Position numbers and translations under genes: made by a program. A stretch of 64,000 bases of DNA from positions 287,501 through 351,500 of the forward strand of contig NZ_FNGS01000008.1 of NCBI RefSeq assembly GCF_900103285.1. The letters run 5' to 3'. The stretch comes from Siphonobacter aquaeclarae. Its GTDB lineage: Bacteria; Bacteroidota; Bacteroidia; Cytophagales; Spirosomataceae. How positions within the stretch are numbered: the stretch's first letter is position 1; every line of letters starts with the position of its first letter. Shown here piece after piece: positions 27,765-36,623 of this stretch. The notes below the pieces were generated by a model that ran no database searches, was not told the DNA's origin, and saw only the letters and a program-made list of their open reading frames with translations.

Positions 27765-29462
27765 ATGAAAACGACATACTTATTACTCGTCTTTTTGTCC
27801 ATGCGTGCTGTCGCCCAGACCAACGTCTATGTCCGGGTAAATGAAGGCACGAAGCCTTATAAATACGAACTGCTTAACGAAAGCGGCGTAGTTATTGAGA
27901 CACGGAATAGCTCCGTCAAAGACGAAGAATTGTTTTCCGTCAATAGCTATGGATATGGCTATAAAGTGACCGATGCCACGGGGAAAAGCTATATGAAAAT
28001 GATCGATGAAGTCAGCCACAGGGTAATGAATAAACCGGTGAGACTCAGGGCGACCTATTATGGCGATGTTTCGGAACAGGTGCGCGCCTTTAATGCCATG
28101 TCTTCCTTTCCGGGATTTAATATGTACAGCGGGCACTTCCATGCTTTTCAGTACCTGGGTACGCAGGCGCAGTGGGATCATCCGCGATGGACACAGGCCT
28201 ATGATCATACGGCTCCGGATCAGACGGAGTTTGACGATGTAAATACCATCGACCGCCTTATCTATACTGCCTATCATTCCGGCTCCTCGATTGAGACCCG
28301 GCGATTGCTCCGGATTACTTTCGACGGCGGATGCCTGGATTCACAGATCAGTTCAACCGGATTTACGTATGGCACAGATGACCTGATGCGCACGGTTAAT
28401 CAGGAACTATTTGACGCGCGGCCTTCAAACGGATACTTGACAAGAATCGCCTCGTATGCATCCGACAGAGCTTTGATGCACTATAAAGAAGCACTCCGGA
28501 AATTCTGCACGCGCTACCAGAAAGCGATTAACGACGGGACTATTGCAGGCATCAGTTTCTTTAATACAGACAATGGCGAAGCAAATTATCCGGCCCACGT
28601 GACATTGGCAGATGGATCCCCGATGCAATCGTTCGGAGACTATTGCCTGCCAATGAGGACAAAATTTGTTCAATGGTGCCAGGAGAAATTTGGAACCATA
28701 CAGACTTTTAATTCCAGGACAGGCGCAAACGTATCCGGTTTTTCCGTCAATGAGCTTACACCTGAATTGCTGAAAGATGGTCCCGCAGACCTGCAAAAGC
28801 ATTATGTCTTTTTTCATCACTGGATTCAGGCTCAATTCGAATACCAGGCTCAGAAATATGTATTCGAGAAGGTTCCTCTTACACGAAAGAAGTTCTATTG
28901 GCTGGATGTCGCCGCCCTTATGAACGGCGATGCCTACCGGATGCGGGCATACTTATATAATCTCCGTTTAAGTCTCGGGGATTGGTGGGCCGCTGTTAAA
29001 TCAAACAATAGTAACGACTACGGCGAAGATGAATGGGTTGTCGATCAGATCAACAGCGCAGCAAGATTCGCCGGGGCTGCCGCAGTATGGGAGCCTTCGC
29101 CACCCATACAGTATTTTGCGCCTCCCGGAACGCTGCTGGTGAATGCTGTAAACGCGATAACCAATTCGGGTATCGGCCTGTCCGGTTTTTATCCTCCAAA
29201 TGAAGGAACCTTATGGATTGATGTCGCTAATGCTACGGGGCTTGCTTCGAAATCGTATACGAGAAAAAGCGACGATCTGTTGAACGGGAACGTTGTCAAC
29301 TGCAAAGTTATGTTCAAGTCGATCGCCCTTGAGGGAAAGGGAGATGAACTCGGAGCCATTTCACTATCGAGGGCCTGGTCAGCTGCCCGAAATGCCAATC
29401 CGGGTAAGAGGGTAGTTATTATCGTTGACTACAGCGACATACTGGCGGATTTTAACCCATAA
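27765..29462 (+). CDS. Secreted protein of unknown function, possible TIM-barrel glycosidase relative
   Basis: 565 aa with a signal peptide (MKTTYLLLVFLSMRAVAQ). I do not recognise the family. The middle has GISFFNTDNGEANYP and FVQWCQEKFGTIQTFNSRTG, reminiscent of the F-x-x-W-x-x-x-K-Y/F-G-T segment of beta-galactosidase-like TIM barrels, with conserved-looking Asp, Glu and Trp nearby (DWWAAVKSNNSNDYGEDEWVVDQ). The end returns to ARNANPGKRVVIIVDYSD. It lies 4 bp after the carbohydrate-binding protein, suggesting paired export and function. Codon use looks more AT-rich than in the flanking genes. Confidence 0.55.
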   Translation: MKTTYLLLVFLSMRAVAQTNVYVRVNEGTKPYKYELLNESGVVIETRNSSVKDEELFSVNSYGYGYKVTDATGKSYMKMIDEVSHRVMNKPVRLRATYYGDVSEQVRAFNAMSSFPGFNMYSGHFHAFQYLGTQAQWDHPRWTQAYDHTAPDQTEFDDVNTIDRLIYTAYHSGSSIETRRLLRITFDGGCLDSQISSTGFTYGTDDLMRTVNQELFDARPSNGYLTRIASYASDRALMHYKEALRKFCTRYQKAINDGTIAGISFFNTDNGEANYPAHVTLADGSPMQSFGDYCLPMRTKFVQWCQEKFGTIQTFNSRTGANVSGFSVNELTPELLKDGPADLQKHYVFFHHWIQAQFEYQAQKYVFEKVPLTRKKFYWLDVAALMNGDAYRMRAYLYNLRLSLGDWWAAVKSNNSNDYGEDEWVVDQINSAARFAGAAAVWEPSPPIQYFAPPGTLLVNAVNAITNSGIGLSGFYPPNEGTLWIDVANATGLASKSYTRKSDDLLNGNVVNCKVMFKSIALEGKGDELGAISLSRAWSAARNANPGKRVVIIVDYSDILADFNP

Positions 29463-29520
29463 CCCGCAAAGTCTGATCAGCCTGTATGTTCGGCAGAAAA
29501 TAATACATCAACTGCTGGAT

Positions 29521-29553
29521 ACAGCCGGTTCGGCGGAATACCGGACCGGCTGT
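29521..29553. other. Hairpin between convergent genes
   Basis: A perfect 9-bp stem (ACAGCCGGT with ACCGGCTGT) with a 15-nt loop, lacking a T-run on either side. It lies between the convergent secreted-protein gene and priA and may act as a weak bidirectional terminator. Confidence 0.5.
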
Positions 29554-29619
29554 TCAGGCGAAGCGAACACGTCTCAATCAGCAAAATAATCTCGCATTTT
29601 GAGGAGACCCGGGATTCGG

Positions 29620-32115
29620 TCATACCGGGTCTACATCCGCGACGATGCTCACGCCTTTGAAGTCTTTCGTTGTGACGACCTCTTCCACCACTTCCCGGAT
29701 TTTTTCCTTGATGGCACGGAGGTTGAGGTTACGCTCGAATTTCAGGAGAACGTCGAACAGGAATTGATTGCGGATCCGTTCGACCAGCGGCGTTTCAGGC
29801 CCTTTTACGCGGTCTGTCCCGAGTTGAGCGGTGAGTAGCGCCGCGAGTCGGGAGGCGGCTGCCTGCGCCACCTGCTGCTCGATATGACGGGTAGTCAACC
29901 GGATAATGCGGGTAAAGGGCGGATAGAAGAATTGACGGCGCTCTTCCAGCTCTTCGGCAAAAAAGCCGTCGTAGTCGTTGTGGATAACCTTCGCCAGAAG
30001 AGGATCCTGCGTATTGTTTGTCTGGATGACGACCCGCCCGGCCCGGTCTTTTCGCCGTCCGGCGCGGCCTGCTACCTGGGTAAGGAGCTGAAAAGCGCGC
30101 TCAGATGCCCGGAAATCCGGAAAATGAATCATCCGGTCTGCATCAAAGATAGCCACCAGACTGACCCGGTCGAAATCGAGCCCTTTGGAAACCATCTGGG
30201 TACCGACGAGCATGTCCGTTTCCCCTTTCTCAAAATCCTGAATCATTTGCTGAAAGGCCGTTTTGGAACGGGTGGTGTCGAGGTCCATCCGCTGGATGCG
30301 GGCGGCGGGAAAATGCAGCTGCAGATCTTCTTCCAGCTTTTCGGTTCCGAAGCCGATGGTTTTAACCTTGGTACTGCCGCAGGCGGGGCAGGTACGGGGA
30401 ACCGGCTCCTTGTGTCCGCAGTAATGGCAGCGCAGCTCGGCTTCCCGCTGGTGATAGGTAAGGCTGACATCGCAGCTGTCGCACTTGGCGATCCAGCCGC
30501 AATCCTCGCAGGTAATGTAAGGAGAATAACCCCGCCGGTTCTGAAACAGAATGGCCTGTTCCTTTTTTTCGAGCGTCGCGCCGAGCTCCTGCAGAAGCGC
30601 GAGGGAAAACTCTCCGCGCATGCCCCGGTTGCGGCGCGCCTGGCGGATATCAAGCAGTTCGATAGCGGGAAGGCTCGCACTGCCAAACCGTTCAGACAGC
30701 GTCACGAGACCATACCGTTCCTGCGTGGCGTGGAAATAACTTTCGATGGATGGTGTCGCCGATCCGAGCAATACCCGCGCACCCTGCATACGTGCGATGA
30801 CCAGCGCCGTATCACGGGCGTGGTAGCGTGGGGCGGGATCGTATTGCTTGTAGCTGGGCTCGTGTTCTTCGTCAACAATAATCAGGCCGAGATTGTCGAA
30901 CGGGAGGAAAACGGACGACCGCACGCCGATCACAAACTGAAAGCGGCCGGATAACACGCCTTTCCATACTTCCACCCGCTCATTATCCGAAAACTTGGAG
31001 TGATAAATGCCGACTTTTTCCCCGAAAATCTTCTTCAGGCGTACGACAATCTGTGTCGTCAATGCGATTTCCGGGACGAGGTACAGTACCTGGGAACCCG
31101 AAGCCAGTACCTGCTCGATGAGGTGGATATATACTTCCGTTTTTCCGGAACCCGTAACGCCGTGAAAAAGCACGGTGTCCTTCTCCTCAAATGCCTGTAC
31201 GATTCCCGCCAGCGCCAGTTGCTGGGCTTCAGAGAGTGCCGGAGGCGAAGCGATGACACCTGTATCTTCGGCAAAGCGGCTTACGACAATATCGAACGTT
31301 TCAAAAATGCCCTTTTTGATCAGGGTTTCGAGCGATGAATCCGATAGTTCCTCGTTTTTGGAAAAGACCGACTTGCTGATGCCATGAGCATTCAGTTCGG
31401 GGGAGCGGAGCGCCGGCACATGGCGGAGGTATTCGAGCAGGACTTCCTGCTGCCGGGGCGTTTTCTCCAGTTGCCGGATGAGCTCCGTCAGGTTGCCGGC
31501 ATCGGCATAGAAGGAGGTCAGCCGGAGCTTCCGAACGATTTTAGGTGTATACTTTTCCTTTACTTCTTCAAAAACTATGACCGCGCGTTTGCCGATCAGG
31601 GATTTGATGAGGTGGTAGACGTTCTTGATGTCAGCGAAACGGGCGAGCTCGTCGTAGGTAAGGGACTGCCGCTTCTTGATTTCTTCCACAATTTCAGCCT
31701 CCCGGGCTGTCAGCAGGTCGGGGTGTTCGAAATCAGGATTGAACTGTACTTTCGACTGGCTGGATATTTTCAGGCCAGAAGGAAGCGCCACGTTCATGAC
31801 TTCCCCGATGTGGCAGAGATAATACTCTGAAATCCAGTTAAAAAGCTCTAACTGCCACCGCGTTACGAGGGGTGTGTCATCCAGTACTTCGAGGATATAT
31901 TTGGCCTGGTATTGCTTCGGAGGATTGGGGTGAATGCGGGCGACGAGGGCTGTCAATACCTTCGTTTTGCCGAACTGGACAATGACCCGGGCGCCCGGTT
32001 GAATCTGCCCCGCGTATTCTCTCGGAATTCGGTACGTAAACAGCCTGGGAACCGGAACAGGAAGAATAACATCGGCAAACTGGGTAATCTCTTCCTGAAA
32101 ATCGAGCTGGTTCAT
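29620..32115 (-). CDS. priA: Primosomal protein N' (PriA replication restart helicase)
   Basis: 831 aa superfamily 2 helicase that reloads the replisome at stalled forks. It has an N-terminal DNA-binding domain (FADVILPVPVPRLFTYRIP), Walker A FHGVTGSGKTEVYIHL, Walker B IIVDEEHEPSYKQYDP, and zinc-binding Cys pairs (CEDCGWIAKCDSC, CHYC, CPAC). Helicase motifs V and VI are GTQMVSKGLDFDRVSLVAI and QVAGRAGR. It is full length. The gene is divergent from the pseudouridine synthase gene. Confidence 0.96.
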   Translation of the reverse strand: MNQLDFQEEITQFADVILPVPVPRLFTYRIPREYAGQIQPGARVIVQFGKTKVLTALVARIHPNPPKQYQAKYILEVLDDTPLVTRWQLELFNWISEYYLCHIGEVMNVALPSGLKISSQSKVQFNPDFEHPDLLTAREAEIVEEIKKRQSLTYDELARFADIKNVYHLIKSLIGKRAVIVFEEVKEKYTPKIVRKLRLTSFYADAGNLTELIRQLEKTPRQQEVLLEYLRHVPALRSPELNAHGISKSVFSKNEELSDSSLETLIKKGIFETFDIVVSRFAEDTGVIASPPALSEAQQLALAGIVQAFEEKDTVLFHGVTGSGKTEVYIHLIEQVLASGSQVLYLVPEIALTTQIVVRLKKIFGEKVGIYHSKFSDNERVEVWKGVLSGRFQFVIGVRSSVFLPFDNLGLIIVDEEHEPSYKQYDPAPRYHARDTALVIARMQGARVLLGSATPSIESYFHATQERYGLVTLSERFGSASLPAIELLDIRQARRNRGMRGEFSLALLQELGATLEKKEQAILFQNRRGYSPYITCEDCGWIAKCDSCDVSLTYHQREAELRCHYCGHKEPVPRTCPACGSTKVKTIGFGTEKLEEDLQLHFPAARIQRMDLDTTRSKTAFQQMIQDFEKGETDMLVGTQMVSKGLDFDRVSLVAIFDADRMIHFPDFRASERAFQLLTQVAGRAGRRKDRAGRVVIQTNNTQDPLLAKVIHNDYDGFFAEELEERRQFFYPPFTRIIRLTTRHIEQQVAQAAASRLAALLTAQLGTDRVKGPETPLVERIRNQFLFDVLLKFERNLNLRAIKEKIREVVEEVVTTKDFKGVSIVADVDPV

Positions 32116-32269
32116 GACGGAAAGTTAAGATAAAAAGAGCAGGGATGGGGACCATTCGGGGATTTTGCCGGGTGTCCGGAAGAGAATACAGAAAAGCGTG
32201 TGCCCTTCGTTATCAGGAGCCGGGTCGCCCATAGCGCGAAAACCCCGCAGGAATCCACCGAAAGGAGGA

Positions 32270-32297
32270 TAATTTTGCCTGATAATGTGTAGCTTTG
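32270..32297 (+). promoter_or_regulatory. Two candidate -7 elements ahead of the pseudouridine synthase/trpCF genes
   Basis: TAATTTTG (32270-32277) and TAGCTTTG (32290-32297) both match TAnnTTTG exactly and lie 24-51 bp before the ATG at 32321. Neither has a clear TTG at 19-21 nt upstream. Confidence 0.4.
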
Positions 32298-32320
32298 CTT
32301 TTTTTAGAGTGAGGATTTCC

Positions 32321-33037
32321 ATGGCAAAACCATTTCACGTCGTTTACGAAGACAATCATCTCATTATCGTCAACAAGGCGGCAGGAGTATTGGTGCAGGG
32401 CGATGAGACCGGCGACGTGACTCTTTCCGATTACGTCAAAGATTACATCCGCGATAAGTACGAAAAACCGGGAGCGGTGTTTCTCGGAACCGTCCACCGC
32501 CTTGACCGTCCGGTCAGCGGGCTGGTCGTGTTTGCCCGTACCTCCAAAGCGCTGGAGCGCATGAACGAGCTCTTTCGGCGGAGAGACATTCAGAAAACAT
32601 ACTGGGCTGTCGTCAAGAACAAACCCGAAAAGAAAAGCGGTAAACTGACGCACTGGCTCGTGAAAGACGAAGCCCGTAACGTCGTAACGGCTTATGACTA
32701 CGAACGTCCCGGGGCCCAGAAGGCCGAGCTGACCTACAAGCTGCTCGGGGAAATGAACCACCATTACCTGCTGGAAGTAAACCCCGTAACCGGCCGTCCG
32801 CACCAGATCCGGGTGCAGCTGGCCAGCATGGGCTGCCCGATCCGCGGAGACCTGAAGTACGGTTATCCCCGGCCGAATCCGGATGCCAGCATCAACCTGC
32901 ATGCCCGGCGGCTGTTTTTCATCCATCCGGTCAAAAAAGAAGCGATCATCTGCAAGGCGGCGCTGCCCGCCAACCCGTTCTGGGAAGAATTTCTGGAGTT
33001 TGACGACGAAGTCAACGAAGCTATTTTCCACGGCTAA
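32321..33037 (+). CDS. RluA/RluD-family RNA pseudouridine synthase
   Basis: 238 aa from the ATG at 32321. It has the catalytic-loop motif HRLDRPVSGLVVFARTSKA with the essential Asp, the N-terminal VVYEDNHLIIVNKAAGVLVQGD, and the C-terminal NPVTGRPHQIRVQLASMGCPIRGDLKYG. There is no S4 domain, as in short RluA-type enzymes. The RNA target cannot be assigned. It lies 15 bp before trpC and may be cotranscribed with it. Confidence 0.9.
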   Translation: MAKPFHVVYEDNHLIIVNKAAGVLVQGDETGDVTLSDYVKDYIRDKYEKPGAVFLGTVHRLDRPVSGLVVFARTSKALERMNELFRRRDIQKTYWAVVKNKPEKKSGKLTHWLVKDEARNVVTAYDYERPGAQKAELTYKLLGEMNHHYLLEVNPVTGRPHQIRVQLASMGCPIRGDLKYGYPRPNPDASINLHARRLFFIHPVKKEAIICKAALPANPFWEEFLEFDDEVNEAIFHG

Positions 33038-33052
33038 CCTTACTCATTCATC

Positions 33053-33853
33053 ATGAATATTCTGGAAAAGATTGTCCTGCACAAGAAGAAGGAGGTAGCC
33101 CAGGCCAAAGCCAATATTTCGGCCAAAGAACTGGAGCTTTTTCCGGCTTTCGGGCGGAAGGTAAACTCCCTGTCTGCCAGCCTGCTGGCCGAGGGTTCTT
33201 CCGGAATTATTGCCGAATTCAAGCGGAAATCGCCTTCGAAAGGGACGATCAACGACAAAGTACTCGTTCAGGACGTCACCGCAGCCTATTCCGCTGCCGG
33301 TGCTGCCGGCCTGTCGGTCCTGACCGACGAGGAGTTTTTCGGCGGTAATGCCGACGACCTTCAGCTGGCGCGCAAGTCCAACCCCCGGACGCCGGTACTC
33401 CGCAAGGATTTCATTGTCGATGAATACCAGATCCTCGAAGCCAAGGCGTGGGGAGCCGATGTTATCCTCCTGATTGCAGCCTGCCTGACGCCGGAAGAAA
33501 TCCGGAAGTATGCGGCTACTGCCCGTTCGCTGGGCCTCGAAGTACTCATGGAAGTACACGACGAAGAAGAATTGACCCGGAGCCTGACTCCCGATCTCAA
33601 CCTGATCGGCGTCAATAACCGGAACCTCAAAACCTTTGAGGTATCCATCGAGACCTCTCTCCGGCTGGTCGAACAAATTCCGGATACAGTTGTTAAAGTT
33701 TCAGAGAGTGGTCTCAGCAGCGCTGAAACCATTCGCCAGTTGCATACGGCCGGTTACCGGGGTTTTCTGATCGGAGAAAACTTCATGAAGACGCCCCATC
33801 CCGGGCAGGCGCTGTCCGACCTGGTCGGCGCGCTGCAGCAGGTAACGATCTGA
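33053..33853 (+). CDS. trpC: Indole-3-glycerol phosphate synthase
   Basis: 266 aa beta/alpha barrel that forms indole-3-glycerol phosphate from carboxyphenylamino-deoxyribulose phosphate. Signatures are IIAEFKRKSPSKG, LSVLTDEEFFGG, PVLRKDFIVDEYQI, IGVNNRNLKTFEV and VSESGLSS with VGENFMK-type ending LIGENFMK. Full length. It comes after the pseudouridine synthase, not after trpD as in a complete trp operon. Confidence 0.97.
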   Translation: MNILEKIVLHKKKEVAQAKANISAKELELFPAFGRKVNSLSASLLAEGSSGIIAEFKRKSPSKGTINDKVLVQDVTAAYSAAGAAGLSVLTDEEFFGGNADDLQLARKSNPRTPVLRKDFIVDEYQILEAKAWGADVILLIAACLTPEEIRKYAATARSLGLEVLMEVHDEEELTRSLTPDLNLIGVNNRNLKTFEVSIETSLRLVEQIPDTVVKVSESGLSSAETIRQLHTAGYRGFLIGENFMKTPHPGQALSDLVGALQQVTI

Positions 33854-33893
33854 ACACCTGACCATACGTTTCACCTTAAATCCCCACGAGCCT

Positions 33894-34541
33894 ATGCGAA
33901 TCAAAGTATGCGGTATGAAAGAGGCGGAGAATATTCGGGAATTACTGGATTTACAGCCTGATTATCTGGGGTTTATTTTCTTTGAGAAGTCCCCTCGCTA
34001 CGTAGGTGAATCGTTCGATCCGGAAATAATCCGGGAGATTCCCCGGTCAGTCCGGAAAGTCGGCGTTTTTGTGAATGCCTCGATCGATCAGGTCATACGA
34101 ACGGTCAAGAAGTATGCGCTGGATTATGTGCAGCTTCACGGTGAAGAAACGCCGGATTTTTGCCGGAGCCTTCAATTCAAGGGCGTGAATATCATCAAGG
34201 CATTCCGGGTGGACGATACCTTCAACTTTTCCCAGTTGAATAACTACAAACCTGTCTGCGACTATTTCCTCTTCGATACGAAAGCAAGCCAGTACGGCGG
34301 AACAGGAATAGCGTTTGACTGGGCCCTGCTTGAACGGTATGACAACGAAAAACCCTTCTTCCTGTCGGGCGGAATCGGTCCGGAAGATGCCGAGGTAATC
34401 CTCGACCTGAAGGAAAGGACGGGACTCAAGATTCACGCAGTCGACATCAACAGCAAATTCGAAATAGAACCCGGTCTGAAAGACATCGCACTGGTACGGG
34501 ATTTCATCGAACGCCTGAAAGCCGAAGAAATCGAAGCATAA
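33894..34541 (+). CDS. trpF: Phosphoribosylanthranilate isomerase
   Basis: 215 aa barrel that precedes TrpC in the pathway. N-terminal IKVCGMKEAENI carries the catalytic Cys, and the catalytic Asp is in DYFLFDTKASQYGGTG. The C-terminal phosphate loop is FLSGGIGPEDA and AVDINSKFEIEPGLKD. It follows trpC by 40 bp and ends at a strong terminator, so trpB and trpA are not in this operon. Confidence 0.96.
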   Translation: MRIKVCGMKEAENIRELLDLQPDYLGFIFFEKSPRYVGESFDPEIIREIPRSVRKVGVFVNASIDQVIRTVKKYALDYVQLHGEETPDFCRSLQFKGVNIIKAFRVDDTFNFSQLNNYKPVCDYFLFDTKASQYGGTGIAFDWALLERYDNEKPFFLSGGIGPEDAEVILDLKERTGLKIHAVDINSKFEIEPGLKDIALVRDFIERLKAEEIEA

Positions 34542-34547
34542 TCGAAT

Positions 34548-34586
34548 AAAAAAGAGCTTTCTCCAGAAACGGGGAAAGCTCTTTTT
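34548..34586 (+). terminator. Terminator after trpF
   Basis: A stem of about 12-13 bp (AAAGAGCTTTCTCC with GGGGAAAGCTCTTT, one wobble), a 6-nt loop and a CTTTTT tail. It closes the trpCF unit. Confidence 0.88.
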
Positions 34587-34607
34587 GGATTGATTTTGTA
34601 GAATCTT

Positions 34608-34639
34608 TTCAGGAAAAGTAGGTGACGAGGCTACTTTTG
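34608..34639 (+). promoter_or_regulatory. Candidate promoter of the sigma factor gene
   Basis: TACTTTTG (34632-34639) matches the -7 consensus exactly. 21 nt upstream is TTC within TTTTC in place of TTG. It lies 38 bp before the ATG. Confidence 0.5.
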
Positions 34640-34676
34640 GCCGTCTATTGGAAAACTTTCCGGACAGTATCCCGAA

Positions 34677-35273
34677 ATGTGTGAGCAGGAACAACAGGAA
34701 CTCTGGTTAAAATTCAGGGCAGGGGATGCCGATGCGCTGGGCGCCCTGGCGCGGTCTCATTTCCGCCTGCTGTTTAACTATGCCTGCCAGTTTACCAAAG
34801 ACCGGGAACAGATCAAGGATTGCATTCAGGACCTCTTTCTCGAACTCTGGACGCGGAGAGATGCCCTGCGTGAATCGCCCTTCGTCACCGTCTACCTCCT
34901 CAAAGCCCTGCGCAACAACCTGCTCCGGAAACTTCGCCGCGAAAAGTGGATCACCGAAGCCGAACCGGTTGACGCGCACGACCTGGCCGACGGACTTACA
35001 CCGGAAGCCCTGGCTATTCAATTCGAACTTTCTGCCGAAAACCAGCACCGCCTTCGTGCGGCAATTGCTTCACTATCGCCGCGGCAGCAGGAAATCATCT
35101 TTCTTCGCTTTTACGAAGGGCTAAGCGCTGAGGAAATCACCGAGGTGATGAAAATCAACCCGCAGTCGGTGTATAACCTCCTGCATACAGCGCTGAAACA
35201 ACTCAAGACGACCTGGATTCCGGAGTCGAACTTCTTTCTCCTCGCCCTTTATCACGTACTCGCAACTAACTGA
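34677..35273 (+). CDS. FecI-like ECF RNA polymerase sigma factor
   Basis: 198 aa with region 2 (FNYACQFTKDREQIKDCIQDLFLELW, SPFVTVYLLKALRNNLLRKLRR) and region 4 (SPRQQEIIFLRFYEGLSAEEITEVMKINPQSVYNLLHTALKQL). It is the sigma partner of the FecR gene 106 bp downstream and probably activates the following susC-susD genes when the receptor is occupied. Confidence 0.93.
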   Translation: MCEQEQQELWLKFRAGDADALGALARSHFRLLFNYACQFTKDREQIKDCIQDLFLELWTRRDALRESPFVTVYLLKALRNNLLRKLRREKWITEAEPVDAHDLADGLTPEALAIQFELSAENQHRLRAAIASLSPRQQEIIFLRFYEGLSAEEITEVMKINPQSVYNLLHTALKQLKTTWIPESNFFLLALYHVLATN

Positions 35274-35379
35274 TTATCAGGTAAATTGTTGAATCTGTTC
35301 ATTTTTTTCTTCTTTTTTTACAAAATCATCAGTAGGAAAGAAGGGAGAGGTACTGTTTCATACAGCAACCTCATCCGCT

Positions 35380-36459
35380 ATGGACTATTCCGCTTACGGA
35401 GCTGACGATTTTTTACGTGATGCTTCCTTTCGCCGCTGGGTGCTGAAGACAGCATCGGGCGACGAACAGTTTTTCTGGGACAACTACTACCTCCGACAGC
35501 CGGCGCAGCAGGCGGAGATGGACCGGGCCGCGGCCTGGATCAGGGATTTCCGTTCTGCCTATAATGAGATTTCCGAGGAGGAGATAGACGGCGAAGTAGA
35601 CCGCCTCGTTGCGTCAGCCCGCGGCACCCGGAAGCCCTTTTTCCGGATAGCCTGGGGCGCTGCCGCCGCGGTGGTACTGACTGCGGGATTGTTCTGGTGG
35701 ACACAGCGTCCTGCCCGGGTTCAGCCGGTGGCAGTCGTCACCGGAGAAAAGGGGCTCAAAGAACACGCCTACCTGGAGAAAAAGAATTCCTCCGCGAAGC
35801 CGATGCTGCTTACCCTGGACGACAAAAGCTCGGTACTCCTCCAGCCCAACAGCCGGATTGTGGTCGGAAAATCAAAGGGAACAGGGAAACGGGAGGTATT
35901 TCTGGATGGCGAAGCCTTCTTCGAAGTACGGAAAGATCCGGCGAATCCCTTTTACGTATACACCCAGGGGCTGGTTGCCCGGGTACTCGGAACCAGCTTC
36001 AGCGTTGCTTCCCGGAACAAAATTGTGACGGTAACGGTAAAGACCGGGAAAGTCTCGGTTTTTCCGGACGAAGAAGCGGCATCGGCCTCAGGCGTAGTGT
36101 TGACGCCCAACCAGCGGCTGACGTTCCGGGAGCAGCAAATGACCTTCAGTAAGATTGAAGACGCGGAAGAGCTGACGATGCCGATACAGCAGCTCAGCTT
36201 CGATTTTCGCCGGACGCCGCTGTCGGAAGTATTCGCCGCGCTCGAAAAAGCCTATGGTATTCCGATCCGCTATGATAAAGAACTACTGGGGCGCTGCCAG
36301 TTGACCGCACTGCTCGGCGACGAGCCGCTGCCGGAGAAACTGAACCTGATCAGCCGGACAATGGAACTCGACTATACCCTTTCTTCCTCGGAAATTGTCA
36401 TCCGGGGAACGGGCTGCAAGCAACTTATCCCGCTTAACCATACAACCTCAAATCCGTAA
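35380..36459 (+). CDS. FecR-family anti-sigma factor
   Basis: 359 aa. A cytoplasmic N-terminal part (residues 1-84) for sigma binding, a membrane helix at about 86-103 (AWGAAAAVVLTAGLFWW), the periplasmic FecR domain (LTLDDKSSVLLQPNSRIVV, DGEAFFEVRKDPANPFYVYT, ARVLGTSFSV), and the DUF4974-type C-terminal domain (SFDFRRTPLSEVFAALEKAYG). It relays the signal from the STN domain of the downstream SusC to the sigma factor. Confidence 0.93.
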   Translation: MDYSAYGADDFLRDASFRRWVLKTASGDEQFFWDNYYLRQPAQQAEMDRAAAWIRDFRSAYNEISEEEIDGEVDRLVASARGTRKPFFRIAWGAAAAVVLTAGLFWWTQRPARVQPVAVVTGEKGLKEHAYLEKKNSSAKPMLLTLDDKSSVLLQPNSRIVVGKSKGTGKREVFLDGEAFFEVRKDPANPFYVYTQGLVARVLGTSFSVASRNKIVTVTVKTGKVSVFPDEEAASASGVVLTPNQRLTFREQQMTFSKIEDAEELTMPIQQLSFDFRRTPLSEVFAALEKAYGIPIRYDKELLGRCQLTALLGDEPLPEKLNLISRTMELDYTLSSSEIVIRGTGCKQLIPLNHTTSNP

Positions 36460-36494
36460 CCTATGTCGTAACGCTTTTCGCCCGGGCAAAAAAA

Positions 36495-36520
36495 TCGGCG
36501 AATGCTGGAACATTCGCCGA
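36495..36520 (+). other. Hairpin between fecR and susC
   Basis: A perfect 10-bp stem (TCGGCGAATG with CATTCGCCGA) with a 6-nt loop and no T-run downstream. It probably separates or stabilises mRNA between regulator and receptor genes. Confidence 0.6.
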
Positions 36521-36623
36521 CACAATCACCCTCCGTGTATTCGTGCTTTCGAAAACATCCGCTGGAACGGATGAAGGGGATCTTTTTGCCGATCCCGAAG
36601 AACCAACAAACCTGCTCAAATCT

